Shown here in pieces: positions 1 to 10,505 of a stretch of DNA of 64,000 nucleotides. The position numbers were made by a program, and so were the translations under genes. Within the stretch, counting starts at the first letter, position 1; the number at the start of each line of letters is the position of its first letter. Location: the NCBI GenBank assembly GCA_037178855.1, contig JASJZC010000002.1:4154001-4218000 (forward strand). The letters are read 5' to 3'. Source of the stretch: Oscheius sp. JU75. Lineage: Eukaryota > Nematoda > Chromadorea > Rhabditida > Rhabditidae. A model generated the notes under the pieces. That model had not been told where the DNA came from, made no database searches, and worked only from the letters and a program-made list of their open reading frames with translations.

Positions 1-1213
1 TTTGTACACACCTCATCCTCTCTTTATACTTACAGTCATAGCTATCCCACATCAGACTGACACTTATCCGATCCCCGTATGCCCCGTATGTCCTCCATTC
101 TCCGCCATCCATGCGTTGTGGAAAGAATTGCTTGGATCTCTGATCGTCTGCAGTGATCGACTCCACTCGGCTCAACAGGGCTCCAGGCCATCCGTAGTTC
201 AGGCCAATCATTCCAGTCGAGTTGTCGGGCATATTAGCATACTCGAGGTACTCTGTACAACCACCGGGACAGTAGGTCGAAATGAAAGACGAGGCGGTTC
301 CTGTTGTCACTAGTCCATCAAACAGATCTCTGCCGGTATAATTTCCGGTTATTCTGATTTTCCAATGGGATCCAATTGCTATTTGTCCAACTTGACTGCT
401 GACCAGAAGCGCGTCGTTGGTGGCGACTCTGACATCGACACAGACAATGGTCACGTAGTTCCTAAACATCGGAAAGACTCCATCAATAAGGAAAGTCAGT
501 CCAGAGTAGCTGATGCCATTTGTTGTGCTGTTGTAGTAGACGAAGCACGAGTCGAGGAGATAGGGACGGTACCAGTCACCCATTGCTGTTCTCAGAGTGT
601 ACTAAAGTATAATTGAAATTGGTATATGACAAACATACCCAACGATCTGAATAGAAACGATATTTGTTGCTAACCAAGGAAGTTATATTAATGATATTTG
701 ATGCCTGGGGATTAAGGTCTACCACTGGAAAGTCCGGCACTGAAAAAATTTGCATTTAAATTGAACCGGTAAAAACTGACAGCTTTTCTGTTCCAGCTTC
801 ATCGTGAAGTTTCCCGGATTGGAGGCGGTTGTCAGGGTTAGAACATAGCTAGCTGCCGGGAGATTGACCGAATCATTCATGGTGGTGTACAAATAGGGAG
901 ACTGATCGCCTGTGGTCTGCTGCCAGTTGCTCTCTTGACTCTGGATTGAGAAAAAGTCATCTGTTCCAAGATGGTAGTTCATACTGATAGTAACATACTT
1001 TCCAGAAGGAACTAGGAGCTGTAATTGACAAATATTCAACTAAAAAAAAATAACCTTGTAAGTACAACTCATATTCGCTGCCATCGGCTCAGCGTTTTTA
1101 TTGTTGACAGGAACCCATACTGGGCCGTCGGTTGGGTTCAGAATAGTATTTCCAGCAAAACATGTCCAGCCAGCCGAGCAGACAGAAATTAGGGACAGAT
1201 ATAGAAGAAGCAT
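1..1213 (-). CDS. Secreted CUB-like domain protein (3' end outside window)
   Basis: Exons 1213..1055, 1018..781, 739..639 and 601..34; the last one ends at a GTAAGT donor, so the gene continues past base 1. The chain is in phase for 355 residues. The start was chosen because it gives a clear signal peptide (MLLLYLSLISVCSAG) followed by TCFAGN. The cysteine and aromatic spacing looks like the nematode CUB-like family (CUB_2), and a second similar unit seems to begin near 'VVDLNPQAS'. There are several N-x-S/T sites. C. elegans members are secreted and many respond to infection or stress; that role is family knowledge and is not visible here. The gene is head-to-head with a cuticle collagen, sharing 468 bases of upstream DNA. 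Family assignment is by pattern only. Confidence 0.72.
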
Positions 1214-1681
1214 GTTGCGATCGCCTCTGGGACTGTCTGGAACTATATTCAATGTATCCTCTTATCGAGGATGGGTTGCCCTTATCAGAGAGCTAAAAAA
1301 GCCTTTGTGAATCAGAATGTGCGAGATTGTTCCCTGTGATATCATTGTTGTGGTCTTTGATGAAATGGACATTGAAGACTGCTTCTGAATCATGGTGAAT
1401 CAGTGGATTCAAGGTGTTTTCCTGTCCAGATTTGCGATGTTTCTATTCAGTAGTGTACCCGTCGTAAACCTTGCTGTGCTGTGTCTCTTCGTTCAAAGTT
1501 AGCGGAACAGATAGCCACCAAAAACCTACTGCGCGATCTCCCGGTCTCGATCGTGAATTAATGCTGTTACCGCAGGCGCAAACTCTAAAAACCATCGCGT
1601 GAAACGGCAACATTGCTGTAAGACTTGGTGTAAGTTGGCCATATAAGAGGGCTTCCCTCCAAATAATCAACATCATCAGCA
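1214..1681. other. Shared upstream region of CUB-like gene and collagen 1
   Basis: This is 468 bases between two divergent starts. It has no open frame with coding character. The only motif I can point to is the TATA-like element in front of the collagen, listed separately. Confidence 0.5.
1642..1647 (+). promoter_or_regulatory. TATA-like box of collagen 1
   Basis: TATAAG lies about 35 bases before the collagen ATG. The two related collagens also have TATAAG or TATAAA at nearly the same distance upstream (minus strand near 3932-3938 and 34459-34465), which supports a real core promoter element in a short 5' leader. Confidence 0.45.
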
Positions 1682-2844
1682 ATGTCCCGAACAGTTGCGA
1701 CGGTAGCAGCAGTCCTGGCCGGAGGAGTGGCTCTGAGCACACTCCTCTTCACCTTCGTCATGATCAACGACATCAATAGCTTCTATGAGGATTCGATGAG
1801 GGAGCTGACCGAGTGGAAAGACGTCTCCAATGCTGCTTGGAGAGGAATGATGCCTTCCGGATTGGATATGCTTCGTGTTCCTCGAGCTGCCGTTCACAGA
1901 AAGAGGCAGAGTCAGTGCAACTGTGGAGCTCAGCCTAATAACTGTCCTGCTGGACCGCCTGGTCCTCCTGGAGCTCCTGGAGAGGTAGGATAGAGTATTT
2001 ATTGGGCACATAAAAAATCTAGGCTGGAGAAGATGGTCAGCCCGGTCAACCTGGGCAGTCTGGCAATACTGGAACCTCTGCTGCTGTTTCAGCTGGTGCT
2101 GGTGACTGCATCAAATGTCCTGCTGGTCCTGCCGGTAGTGCCATGGTCATTACTTTTCTAATCATAAGTTTAGGACCACCTGGGCCTGATGGACCCGCCG
2201 GACCTGCTGGACCTGACGGAAATCCTGGTACCCCAGGATCATCTTCTGGACAAGGTCCCGCCGGACCTCCCGGTCCTGCTGGAGATGCCGGTGCTCCCGG
2301 ACAGCCTGGACAAGCTGGTGAGCCTGGAAAGGCTGGCAAAGCAGGAAAAAGAGGAAAGGGACAGCCTGGACCAGCTGGCCCAGCTGGGCCTGCTGGTGCT
2401 CCCGGACAGGACGGACAGACTGGCCAAGCTGGAGGGGAAGGTCCCGCCGGAGCTCCTGGAGCAGCCGGCTCTGTTGGTAATCCCGGTCAACCCGGGCAAG
2501 ATGGCCAGCCTGGGGCTTCAGGACAAGCCGGAGAGCCTGGTAGCGATGCTGCCTACTGCCCCTGTCCTCCTAGAAGCTCCGTCCTGGCTCCTGCTCTTGC
2601 TCCAGCCGCTTCTCCCGCTCGTTCGTCGGCTACCAGTCCCTCTGCACCTGCTCCTCCTTCAGCTTCTGCTGCTGTCGCTAATGTTGCTCCCGAAGAGAAT
2701 GAGGAAGAAGTAGAAGAGGTCGAATACGTGGATGAGGAATCTCGCAAACGTCATCGCAAGGTTCAGAGACAGCGTCAACGCCAGCTCAAGAAGAAGGTCG
2801 TCCGTAAGCACAAGAAGGTCAAGCGTGTTGTCAAGAAGATCTAG
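1682..2844 (+). CDS. Cuticle collagen 1, with a long basic C-terminal tail
   Basis: Exons 1682..1984, 2023..2134 and 2174..2844 give 361 residues. The N-terminus has one hydrophobic segment (about residues 5-28) and then the nematode cuticle-collagen N-terminal domain ([19 protein letters not shown]). A basic RKRQ site follows, fitting the subtilisin cleavage of this family. Next come short Gly-X-Y blocks (from [17 protein letters not shown]) broken by Cys-containing gaps, then the main triple helix. After the conserved YCPC cluster there is an unusual extension of about 90 residues: Ala/Pro/Ser-rich, then acidic ([16 protein letters not shown]), then strongly basic ([18 protein letters not shown]). 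Collagens 2 and 3 share the first part but have different, shorter tails. The product is expected to be secreted by hypodermis into the cuticle. It is tail-to-tail with collagen 2, 34 bases apart. Confidence 0.95.
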
Positions 2845-2878
2845 ACAAATAAATAATCCCAAATGATTTATTAGTTTA
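2845..2878. terminator. Overlapping 3' ends of the two convergent collagens
   Basis: Only 34 bases separate the two stop codons. They hold AATAAA on the plus strand (2848-2853) and AATAAA on the minus strand (2867-2872). The 3' untranslated regions must therefore be very short or run into the opposite gene. Confidence 0.6.
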
Positions 2879-3893
2879 CTACTTTCTGGCAATACTTCGT
2901 TGAACATGAATCTCTTGACCGCGACGCCTTCTTTCTCCGTCAGCAAACTCGTCCCCAACTTCCATCTCTTGAACTGCCGGTGCCACCACACTTTCACTTC
3001 GAGATGGGCAGGGACAGTATGCAGCGTCGTGTCCTGGCTGACCTTCTTTGCCTGGCTCACCAGCCAGCCCGTCTTTCCCAGATTCTCCCGCTTTTCCAGA
3101 TAATCCAGGAGCTCCAGCTTCTCCAGGTTCGCCATCAGTTCCTCCTTTGCCAACTGCACCTGGTTTTCCAGGAGCACCAGGAGGCCCAGCTGGGCCAGCT
3201 GGTCCAGCCTGTCCCTTGCCACGTTTGCCAGGAGCTCCGGCCTTTCCAGGCTCACCAGCTTGTCCAGGCTGACCGGGAGCACCGGCATCTCCAGAGGGGC
3301 CTTGAGGTCCAACAGGTCCTTGGCCGGAAGATGATCCTGGGGTACCAGGATTTCCATTGGGTCCGACAGGGCCGACGGGTCCATCAGATCCAGGAGGTCC
3401 TAAACTTTAAAATTACGGAAAAAAAATAACAGAAAATTACCGGCAGGACCAGCAGGACATTTGATGCAGTCACCAGCACCAGCTGAAACAGCAGCAGAGG
3501 TTCCAGTATTGCCAGACTGCCCAGGTTGACCGGGCTGACCATCTTCTCCAGCCTAGATTTTTTATGTGCCCAATAAATACTCTATCCTACCTCTCCAGGA
3601 GCTCCAGGAGGACCAGGCGGTCCAGCAGGACAGTTATTAGGCTGAGCTCCACAGTTGCACTGACTCTGCCTCTTTCTGTGAACGGCAGCTCGAGGAACAC
3701 GAAGCATATCCAATCCGGAAGGCATCATTCCTCTCCAAGCAGCATTGGAGACGTCTTTCCACTCGGTCAGCTCCCTCATCGAATCCTCATAGAAGCTATT
3801 GATGTCGTTGATCATGACGAAGGTGAAGAGGAGTGTGCTCAGAGCCACTCCTCCGGATAGGAAGACAGCAAAAGAAACGACACATCTGGTCAT
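2879..3893 (-). CDS. Cuticle collagen 2, inverted paralogue of collagen 1
   Basis: Exons 3893..3591, 3552..3441 and 3399..2879 give 311 residues. From residue 19 on, the N-terminal domain matches collagen 1; only the first dozen or so residues ([15 protein letters not shown]) differ. Intron 1 (38 bases) reads the same as in collagens 1 and 3. The Gly-X-Y region is shifted in detail from collagen 1, with more Lys and Glu, and the end is short and basic ([18 protein letters not shown]) after YCPCPSR. Same role as its neighbour: a structural cuticle component, processed at RKRQ. With collagen 1 it forms a large inverted repeat. A TATAAG box lies about 40 bases before the start on the minus strand. 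Confidence 0.94.
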
Positions 3894-4248
3894 GTTTTCG
3901 ACGGAGGGACGGAAATCGGTCTTATAAAGGAGAGACCTGCTGTACAGCTTTGACAGCCATCTTGAGTTCCGATCCGATTATCGCCTTATAGAAGACTTCG
4001 TATTAATCTCACCTATATCACCGTCCATCTGTCAGGGAGGAATTGAACCTCTGCCTGCCTGCCTTCACTAGCTTTCGGCAAGGATACTGTTACTTCTATC
4101 GAAACAAAAAGAAGTTCAAAAAGATTGTTTAGATTACATCTCGACAGGTTTTTCTGGCACGCGAATAGCGTAAAAACTCCTTCCTGGAGGGAAAACCGAA
4201 AGTCACGGAAAGAGAAACCTTCCTTCTCAGAACGTTTAATGGACATAA
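3894..4248. other. Intergenic, no gene seen
   Basis: This is upstream DNA of collagen 2 and downstream DNA of the hydratase. A 77-codon open frame on the minus strand (4013-4246) lacks an initiator context and any recognisable pattern, so I do not call it. Confidence 0.5.
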
Positions 4249-5340
4249 TTACAGTTTGGAAGTTAAATTTTCTAGAAAAGCCGGCTTGTCCGAGGTCTTA
4301 CTGAACTTGATCCAGCCGTTGGAGATGACCACTTTGCCTGTCTCCTTGACCTGTAACTTATGCTTACATTCCAATCTTCAGCCCCTTACCTTGACTTGGA
4401 AGATGATCTTATCGCCTTCCTTCCAGCTTTCGGTTCTCAGAGTCTGGCCAGGGAGGACAGGTGATGAGAATCGAACCTTGATGGCTTTGAATCTTTCGGC
4501 ATCGTTCTCAGCCCAAGTTTTGAGAAGATGTCTGAATCCGAAACCGAGAGTGCACAGTCCGTGAAGAATTGGAGCCTTGAAGCCGGACATCTCGGCGAAA
4601 GAGGGGTCGACGTGAAGGGGATTCAGATCCATTGAACCCATTCGGTACAGTGTCGCCTGGAGTACATAACTTCAACCTCAGCGGTCATCTATACCTGGTC
4701 GAAGTGAACCTGTTCTTCGACGACTGAATCCGGAGCCCTGTCCGGGATCTTGGCAGCATCGATAGCTTCGTGATTCGATCGATTTCCTCCGAAACCTCCG
4801 GCTCCAACTTGGAAAGTTCCAACCTGCTGAACAGCCAACTTCTCGTTCGTGTGGTCATCATACGTTGTGACTAGGTTTGAGTACAAAAAGATACAGTGAC
4901 CTCAAACCTTCCGAGATGATGAGAGCCCCGGATCCCTTGTCCAAAATGTCAACCACTCTCGCTTCGGAGCGGAGTTTTGTCTCTGAAGGGAACGGCTTGA
5001 ATACCTCAATGTACTGTTCTCCGTGCAAAATTCTGGCCAGGTCGAACTCGATTCCTGTAGCAAACAGTTCAAATCATCTAATCTGGAAACGAACCTGGCC
5101 AACCGAGGAGTCCAGTAGCGTTGAGACCTGGAGCTACGACGTAGGTAGGAAGAGGCATGAACTGGTCGTGGCCTTCATACACGTAACGGAGATCCGTCTT
5201 GGCTCGGCAACCGACTAAACTCTTACATTCTTCATTCAAAAACTTGACTTACTTCCAAGAGCATATACTATAGCATCTCTGTAGTTGTAGTCCCAGAACT
5301 CAGGAGGATTGCGATGTTTCTTAGCCACAACTGGATCCAT
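4249..5340 (-). CDS. maoc-1: Peroxisomal MaoC-type enoyl-CoA hydratase 2
   Basis: Exons 5340..5253, 5214..5095, 5054..4908, 4870..4695, 4656..4390 and 4350..4249 give 299 residues. The reaction is hydration of trans-2-enoyl-CoA to (3R)-hydroxyacyl-CoA in peroxisomal beta-oxidation. The second hot-dog domain carries the hydratase-2 motif DLNPLHVDP with the Asp and His of the active site, followed by [15 protein letters not shown]. The C-terminus is SKL, a perfect PTS1 peroxisome signal. The length fits a stand-alone hydratase such as C. elegans MAOC-1; the dehydrogenase and SCP2 parts of vertebrate HSD17B4 are absent. The start ATG opens directly into [18 protein letters not shown], and no earlier start exists in frame with good context. 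Confidence 0.95.
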
Positions 5341-7187
5341 TTTCTGAAAGGGAACTGCTCAGAATGAACACGAAACGGAGAGGAAAACAACGAATGAATT
5401 GCGAGCGTATCGAGTGGAGTCTTGCCGTATCAAAGATAAGAGAACACGCGACCCTGTCACAAAATTGCTGTACGCTAATGGAGGCGAAGAAACGGGGAGG
5501 TCGCGTGAACTCTTCATTTATTGAAGCTCGGCATCGATTTGTATCGAACGTTTTGTCCTAAAACTAGGTCGTTCTGTTTTTCTTTTTCGGGTGAAGCCTC
5601 GTCCCAGCAGCTGGTACAGATACTGAAAACGGTAGTCAACCGTCGGATGGTGCTATAATAGGAATGTTTCTTTTCCAGCTAGTTCCGGAGGTTTCCAACA
5701 TCTGAGAGAAGCTCCTATGCTCAGCAGCTGCCTTCTAACAATGAGAAAGCAGATTGATTCAATAACACACTTCATGAAACATGGACACCCGTCCTCAATA
5801 TTTGAGAGTCATAAATCTGAAATATCTGCAACATCCTGTCAGACATAGATCACCAGTGGACAATTTGCACTGCAGCCCTTCTCCCTCTGGCCACTCACCG
5901 AGCAAACAGCTGCTGTCCTTCCGAATTGGATATCCCTCGCAACATCACGTGCATTTCCCAAACAACGTTACGACTCATTACTTCTACTCATATGTAAACT
6001 CTCATGTTGTCCCTCTATTTTCTTCTCTAGCTGTTGCTATATCTTCTTACTATACTTTTCGACTATTTACAAACTTTTTGTTTGGATTTCCTACCAGGAG
6101 GCAGACAGAGAAAACATCAGAAATCGACAAACAGACTGTGACACTCAAGTTTGTTGACGAGTACGCAGTTTCGCGTGGGAACGAATGCACCTTTTTGGGC
6201 AAACATTGCTAACCGTACCCAAATAAATAGATTGCAATTTGTTGAAGACTTCCTCAATTTATCTCCTCTTCCAGCTTTTTTCTTAATTATTTTTCTCTCC
6301 TAGCAGGATAAAAACTTGCTTAGAAGTGCGTAAATGCAAAAGAATGCCGGAGCAAATTGATTTTCACCAAACTTTTAGCCACCAGACAGTGAACGTTATG
6401 AAACTGGTGGTGTTCTCGGCGACTGTTTACCGAAACTGATTAGAATATACAAGATTTCATTCTCCTCAGCGTTCTAACAGTGATTAGCCCTGTTACTTTC
6501 GTGGAACTGAACCAATTGTTCGTACTTTGAGTGCCGAAAATCGCATCTCTCGTTGGTTGTCCGCCCGTTCTGTTGTAAATCGATGTTCGTTTGCATCATT
6601 GACCTTTGAAAAATGCTCGGGGTCTTGTGATCAAAACGCGGTAATAGTTCGGCAGGCGGTCCCCTTGTTTGAATTTTTGGCGCGCTTTTAAAAGTTCGAC
6701 CAAAATCGGGTTTTCTGACGATTCTAACTATGTTCATTGTATTCAGCGCGTAGAAGCCCTGAAAGGATACCGAAGCGCACCAAAAATTCAAACGAAGAGG
6801 CCGCCTGCCGAACTATTACCCAAAATGTAACTTGTTGTTCTCAAAAAAACAATCTTTTGGTCACATGTAACAACAGTACAGCTTCGTCCACTGCCAGTGT
6901 TTATTCCATCCTCTCAACCGTTTTCGCCTTTATTGATAAGCTCGGGCTATCTTCGGGCAGACGGCCGCCTGTGGGGATGATTTTTCCAATGAGATCGAGT
7001 CAGGATGACACGCCCCCTTTTCTGTCAAGTTTTCACACCGTCACGTGTATTTTTACCGACTAATGGATTGGGAGAACACTCGATTCCTTGTATGTGAGCT
7101 GTGGTTATCCTTATTACTCTCTATTCTTCTTATTTTCTCTCGAATTTCCATAAATTCCTTTTCAGTCACGTCTTCTACACCTTGAAG
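5341..7187. other. Intergenic, about 1.8 kb
   Basis: This lies between two genes that point away from each other. It holds a foldback repeat (6640-6820, listed). A 143-codon open frame at 5781-6212 shows no domain, no signal peptide and poor codon character. I see nothing else. Confidence 0.5.
6640..6820. repeat. Foldback repeat with 47-base arms
   Basis: Bases 6640-6686 and 6774-6820 are near-perfect reverse complements (both arms read GGTAATAGTTCGGCAGGCGG, then a few mismatches, then GTTTGAATTTTTGG and GCGCT), around an 87-base centre. The transcript of either strand could form a long hairpin. It may be a MITE-like or foldback element, or a locally inverted duplication; no target-site duplication was established. 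Confidence 0.75.
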
Positions 7188-10105
7188 ATGTTCGTGGACC
7201 AGGAGGCTTGCATTCATTTCGTCGGAGGAGCTGTTGGAGGGACCACGGGTAACTTTTTTTTTACTATTTTCATCAAAATTGACACGAAACTTTAGGAACG
7301 GCAATCACATGTCCCCTGGAGGTGATCAAGACGAGAATGCAGTCCTCGAGAGGAATAAACATCGGCGATTCACCAAGTACGAGTCAAGGTTCGTTGCTCT
7401 GAACCATTCCTCCCGTCCTCTGTGTTCTTCATCCCGAATCCTCTCATTTTAGCTTGAATATTTTAGGGGCGGGTCCCAATTCGCGGTCGAATGCAAACCC
7501 GGGACCGTCCCGATCTTCCACAAGCCGCTTCTATAGCTACAATCCGGCATTAGGTAAGTTTCCACTTCGTTTTCCATCGAAGATACTGTTTTTCCAGGAA
7601 ACAATCTACCCAATCTTACCACGATCACAAGTCTACGAGCGGAAGCCAGTCCACAGCTGTCTCTTCTGCGTTTCATCCAGACGGAGGCCACGCAGAACCC
7701 TGTCAAGCGGAAACCGTCCATCTACCGATATTTCACGTAAGCTTTATTTTTTTTCTATTTTTGGCTAGATTTTAATGAGAAACGTTTTCGCAATCTTTTG
7801 GCTCCAAAAATAACAAAAACCGTTCGATTTCAGGCACATCGTGAAGACCGAAGGCATCGGCGGATTGTACAAGGGACTCGGACCGAATTTGTTAGGAGTC
7901 GCTCCCTCAAAGTACCCTCTTTTTCGTTTTTTCATACAAGTGTCCATTCAGAGCCGTCTATTTCTATACCTATTCGACGTGTAAGAGGCTCTGGAACGAT
8001 TCCGACTTTTTCGTACCAAATAGCGCAGGAGTTCACATGGTCAGCGCCGGTTCAGCTGGTATGTTGTTTTTACTTTTCCGGGTAAAAGAGCCGAAACTAT
8101 ACAGCGGTGCCCTTGAAGTGTCCGTCAAGTGCGTCATTTCTCTGGCCCCTCTATCACAACTGGGTGTCCAGCTTCTCCGAGAAGAAAAAAGCGGAGCACG
8201 TGTCGGACATGTGCTGATCTCCCGAAAGCACATGACCAGATTGAGTACTCGCAAAAAGACTCAGCTCTTGGACTGTGCGAGAAAGAAACAAGATCACAGA
8301 TACATATTTCTGATCTTTTTCTTTTCAATTTAGCGCATGTCTAAAAATAGATGGACAGGTCTGGAATTCACTGATAATGGTAGATCATTGATCACGGGGT
8401 TCAAGTTATTTTCCCGGGAAAACATTCCAATCTCACTATCACACAGGAAATGGACTTGTTTTTTGTCCAAAACCTGTAGACTAGGTTTGTGGGAAACGTC
8501 AGACAAAGATCTGCAGACGGAACTTTTGTTTTGTTCCAGCCGTTCGAGAGGCTGTTTATTTATCTCAGCCCAAGTAAACTACCGTCTCAAGTTGTCAACA
8601 GGAAGTTTCGAACTGTTTGAAAGAAAGAAGTTTTTCACCTGAAAAACACGTATTAGGACCCTTTTGTAAAAAAAAAAAAAACATTACAAAAAATGGCTGT
8701 TCACTTCCTCTTTGTATCCTGGAAGCGAACGCTTGGTCAACAAAGGCCACGAGTCCTTCTGATAGTTTGCAGGCCCTCTTTGTGTGTTATTTTGAGGACT
8801 GTTGACGCATGATCACATGTAGAAAGTGGCTGTTTATATGAGAGCGGAGACGTTCCCACGAGGGCTCGTTAAATTTTAGACCTCGGGAAACATTGTAATA
8901 GTTGCAATTATTCTAGAAAACTAGACTGATCGTTCTCTGATCGCTCCACGTGTCCAGGTCCACAAGCTCGGGCAGTGGAACCGGACGACAGAAAAACTTT
9001 TCGGGCGTCTGTGTTTCACGTGACAAAGAGTCGCGAAGGGGGAACTGTTCGCAACTTTTGGGGGATCATTTGTTGATTGAAATAATAAAATTTTTGCAGG
9101 ATTCGTGGCCGCGACGGTGATCAACCCGGTATGGCTCGTGAAGACGCGATTACAACTCTCCGAGCAGAAACATTCCGTCGGCCAGATGATCAAGAAAGTC
9201 TACCAGCGCGAGGGACTCCGCGGCTTCTATAAGGTTTTCTCTTTTTTAGTCACTTGTATACAAAAACTATAGGGAGTAACGGCCTCGTACGCGGGAGTCT
9301 CGGAAACGATGATCCAGTTCGTCATCTATGAGCATCTGCGAGGCGTGATCATGGACTACGCGGCGGACGAGGACGACAAGAGTACCGTCGACTTTCTCAA
9401 CTTTATGCTTGCCGGTGGAACCGCCAAGTTCTTCTCCTGCATTATCGCCTACCCTCACGGTCAGTTCGAAGCTTGGTCATTCATTTATCTTCAAATTCTG
9501 TCACAAACTGCAACGGTCTTGAAAGCCATATTACCGCGCTGCATCAAGCTAAATTGACATGAATTCTCGCCTTTTCAATTTTTGCGCAGCCATAGTCAAT
9601 ATAAGTCTTTGATAGTTCTAGTGGCGCTTTTTCTTTCCCGCATTCTTCAATCTCATCCATCACGAGCTACACGTAATAAAACCAGATAGTGACGCGACTT
9701 TTACTGGTCTTCAAAGGAACTGTCTGATCCAAAATTAGACGAACATTTTTGCTAAACCTACAAAGATCGCTGTCATTTTTAGCATCAAAAGTATCCTTAT
9801 ATCATGGCGCGTTGATTGAAACTTATTTCGAAAATTGATTTGTGGATCCAAAATATTGGCGTATTTCTAGAGGTCGTGCGAACACGTCTGCGAGAGGAGA
9901 ACAACGAGCGTCGCGGCTTTTTCCGGACCCTGTACAGTCTCTACAACGAGGGCTACCGATCCATGTATCGCGGTCTTTCCGTCCAGGTACTCTTTCCATT
10001 CTTTTCCTTCTAGAATTTCCCTTCCAGCTGCTTCGTACTGTGCCGAACACGGCGATAACGATGTCGACCTACGAGCTCGTCGTCTACGCCCTCCACAATC
10101 TCTGA
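7188..10105 (+). CDS. Mitochondrial carrier, SLC25A33/A36 (pyrimidine nucleotide) type
   Basis: Exons 7188..7248, 7296..7388, 7467..7553, 7598..7736, 7834..7911, 7952..8058, 9100..9233, 9273..9459, 9871..9986 and 10028..10105 give 359 residues. Three carrier repeats are present, with signature motifs PLEVIKTRMQ, PVWLVKTRLQ and PHEVVRTRLR. The Trp in the second motif is shared by the pyrimidine-nucleotide, folate and NAD carriers, and the end RTVPNTAITMSTYELVVY is typical of PNC-type carriers. It should exchange pyrimidine nucleotides across the inner mitochondrial membrane. Matrix loop 1 is long (about 80 residues, Ser/Asn/Pro-rich then basic), as in SLC25A33/36. Two larger introns (8059-9099 and 9460-9870) contain nothing I recognise. 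Substrate is inferred from family. Confidence 0.93.
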
Positions 10106-10505
10106 ATGCTCATTGTAAGCGGGTCTCTCTTTCCTTCCTTCTCTCTCTCTTCTGGCTTTCCTTGTTTTGTCGTCCCTTCAGGGTATTTTCTCATCACATG
10201 ACATGGCCTTCTTCCCCCCCTTCTCTGCCACCACCTTTTCTCGCCTTTCACATTCTGTGGGTGTCTAAAACGTAGTTCCTTCAATTTTGTACAAAGTATT
10301 TATATTCTCTCGTTACTGTAACAGGTCCTCTCTAGTTCTCGTTGTATTTTATTTTTTTAGTTTTTCTTTGTTCCCGCCCTCTCCTTCTCGCCCTGTCTCT
10401 GCATAGCAATAATCGCCATTAGTTTTCTTTTTGTAGACAGTGATTCTACCCCCTCTTTTTCTTGTTTTTGGCCATCCAAAGCTAATAAACTAACGAAAAT
10501 TCATT
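10106..10505. other. 3' intergenic region between convergent genes
   Basis: This stretch is CT-rich and holds the 3' ends of the carrier (plus) and the His-repeat gene (minus). AATAAA at 10484-10489 on the plus strand is a likely polyadenylation signal of the carrier. Confidence 0.45.

Noticed and set aside
1676-2011. Minus-strand open frames inside collagen 1 (and equal ones in collagens 2 and 3)
   Set aside because: Shadows of the collagen exons caused by GC-rich Gly-Pro codons.
5781-6212. 143-codon open frame on the plus strand
   Set aside because: No signal peptide, domain or splice support; composition like non-coding DNA.
6474-6791. 105-codon open frame on the minus strand
   Set aside because: It runs through the foldback repeat arms and has no recognisable protein pattern.
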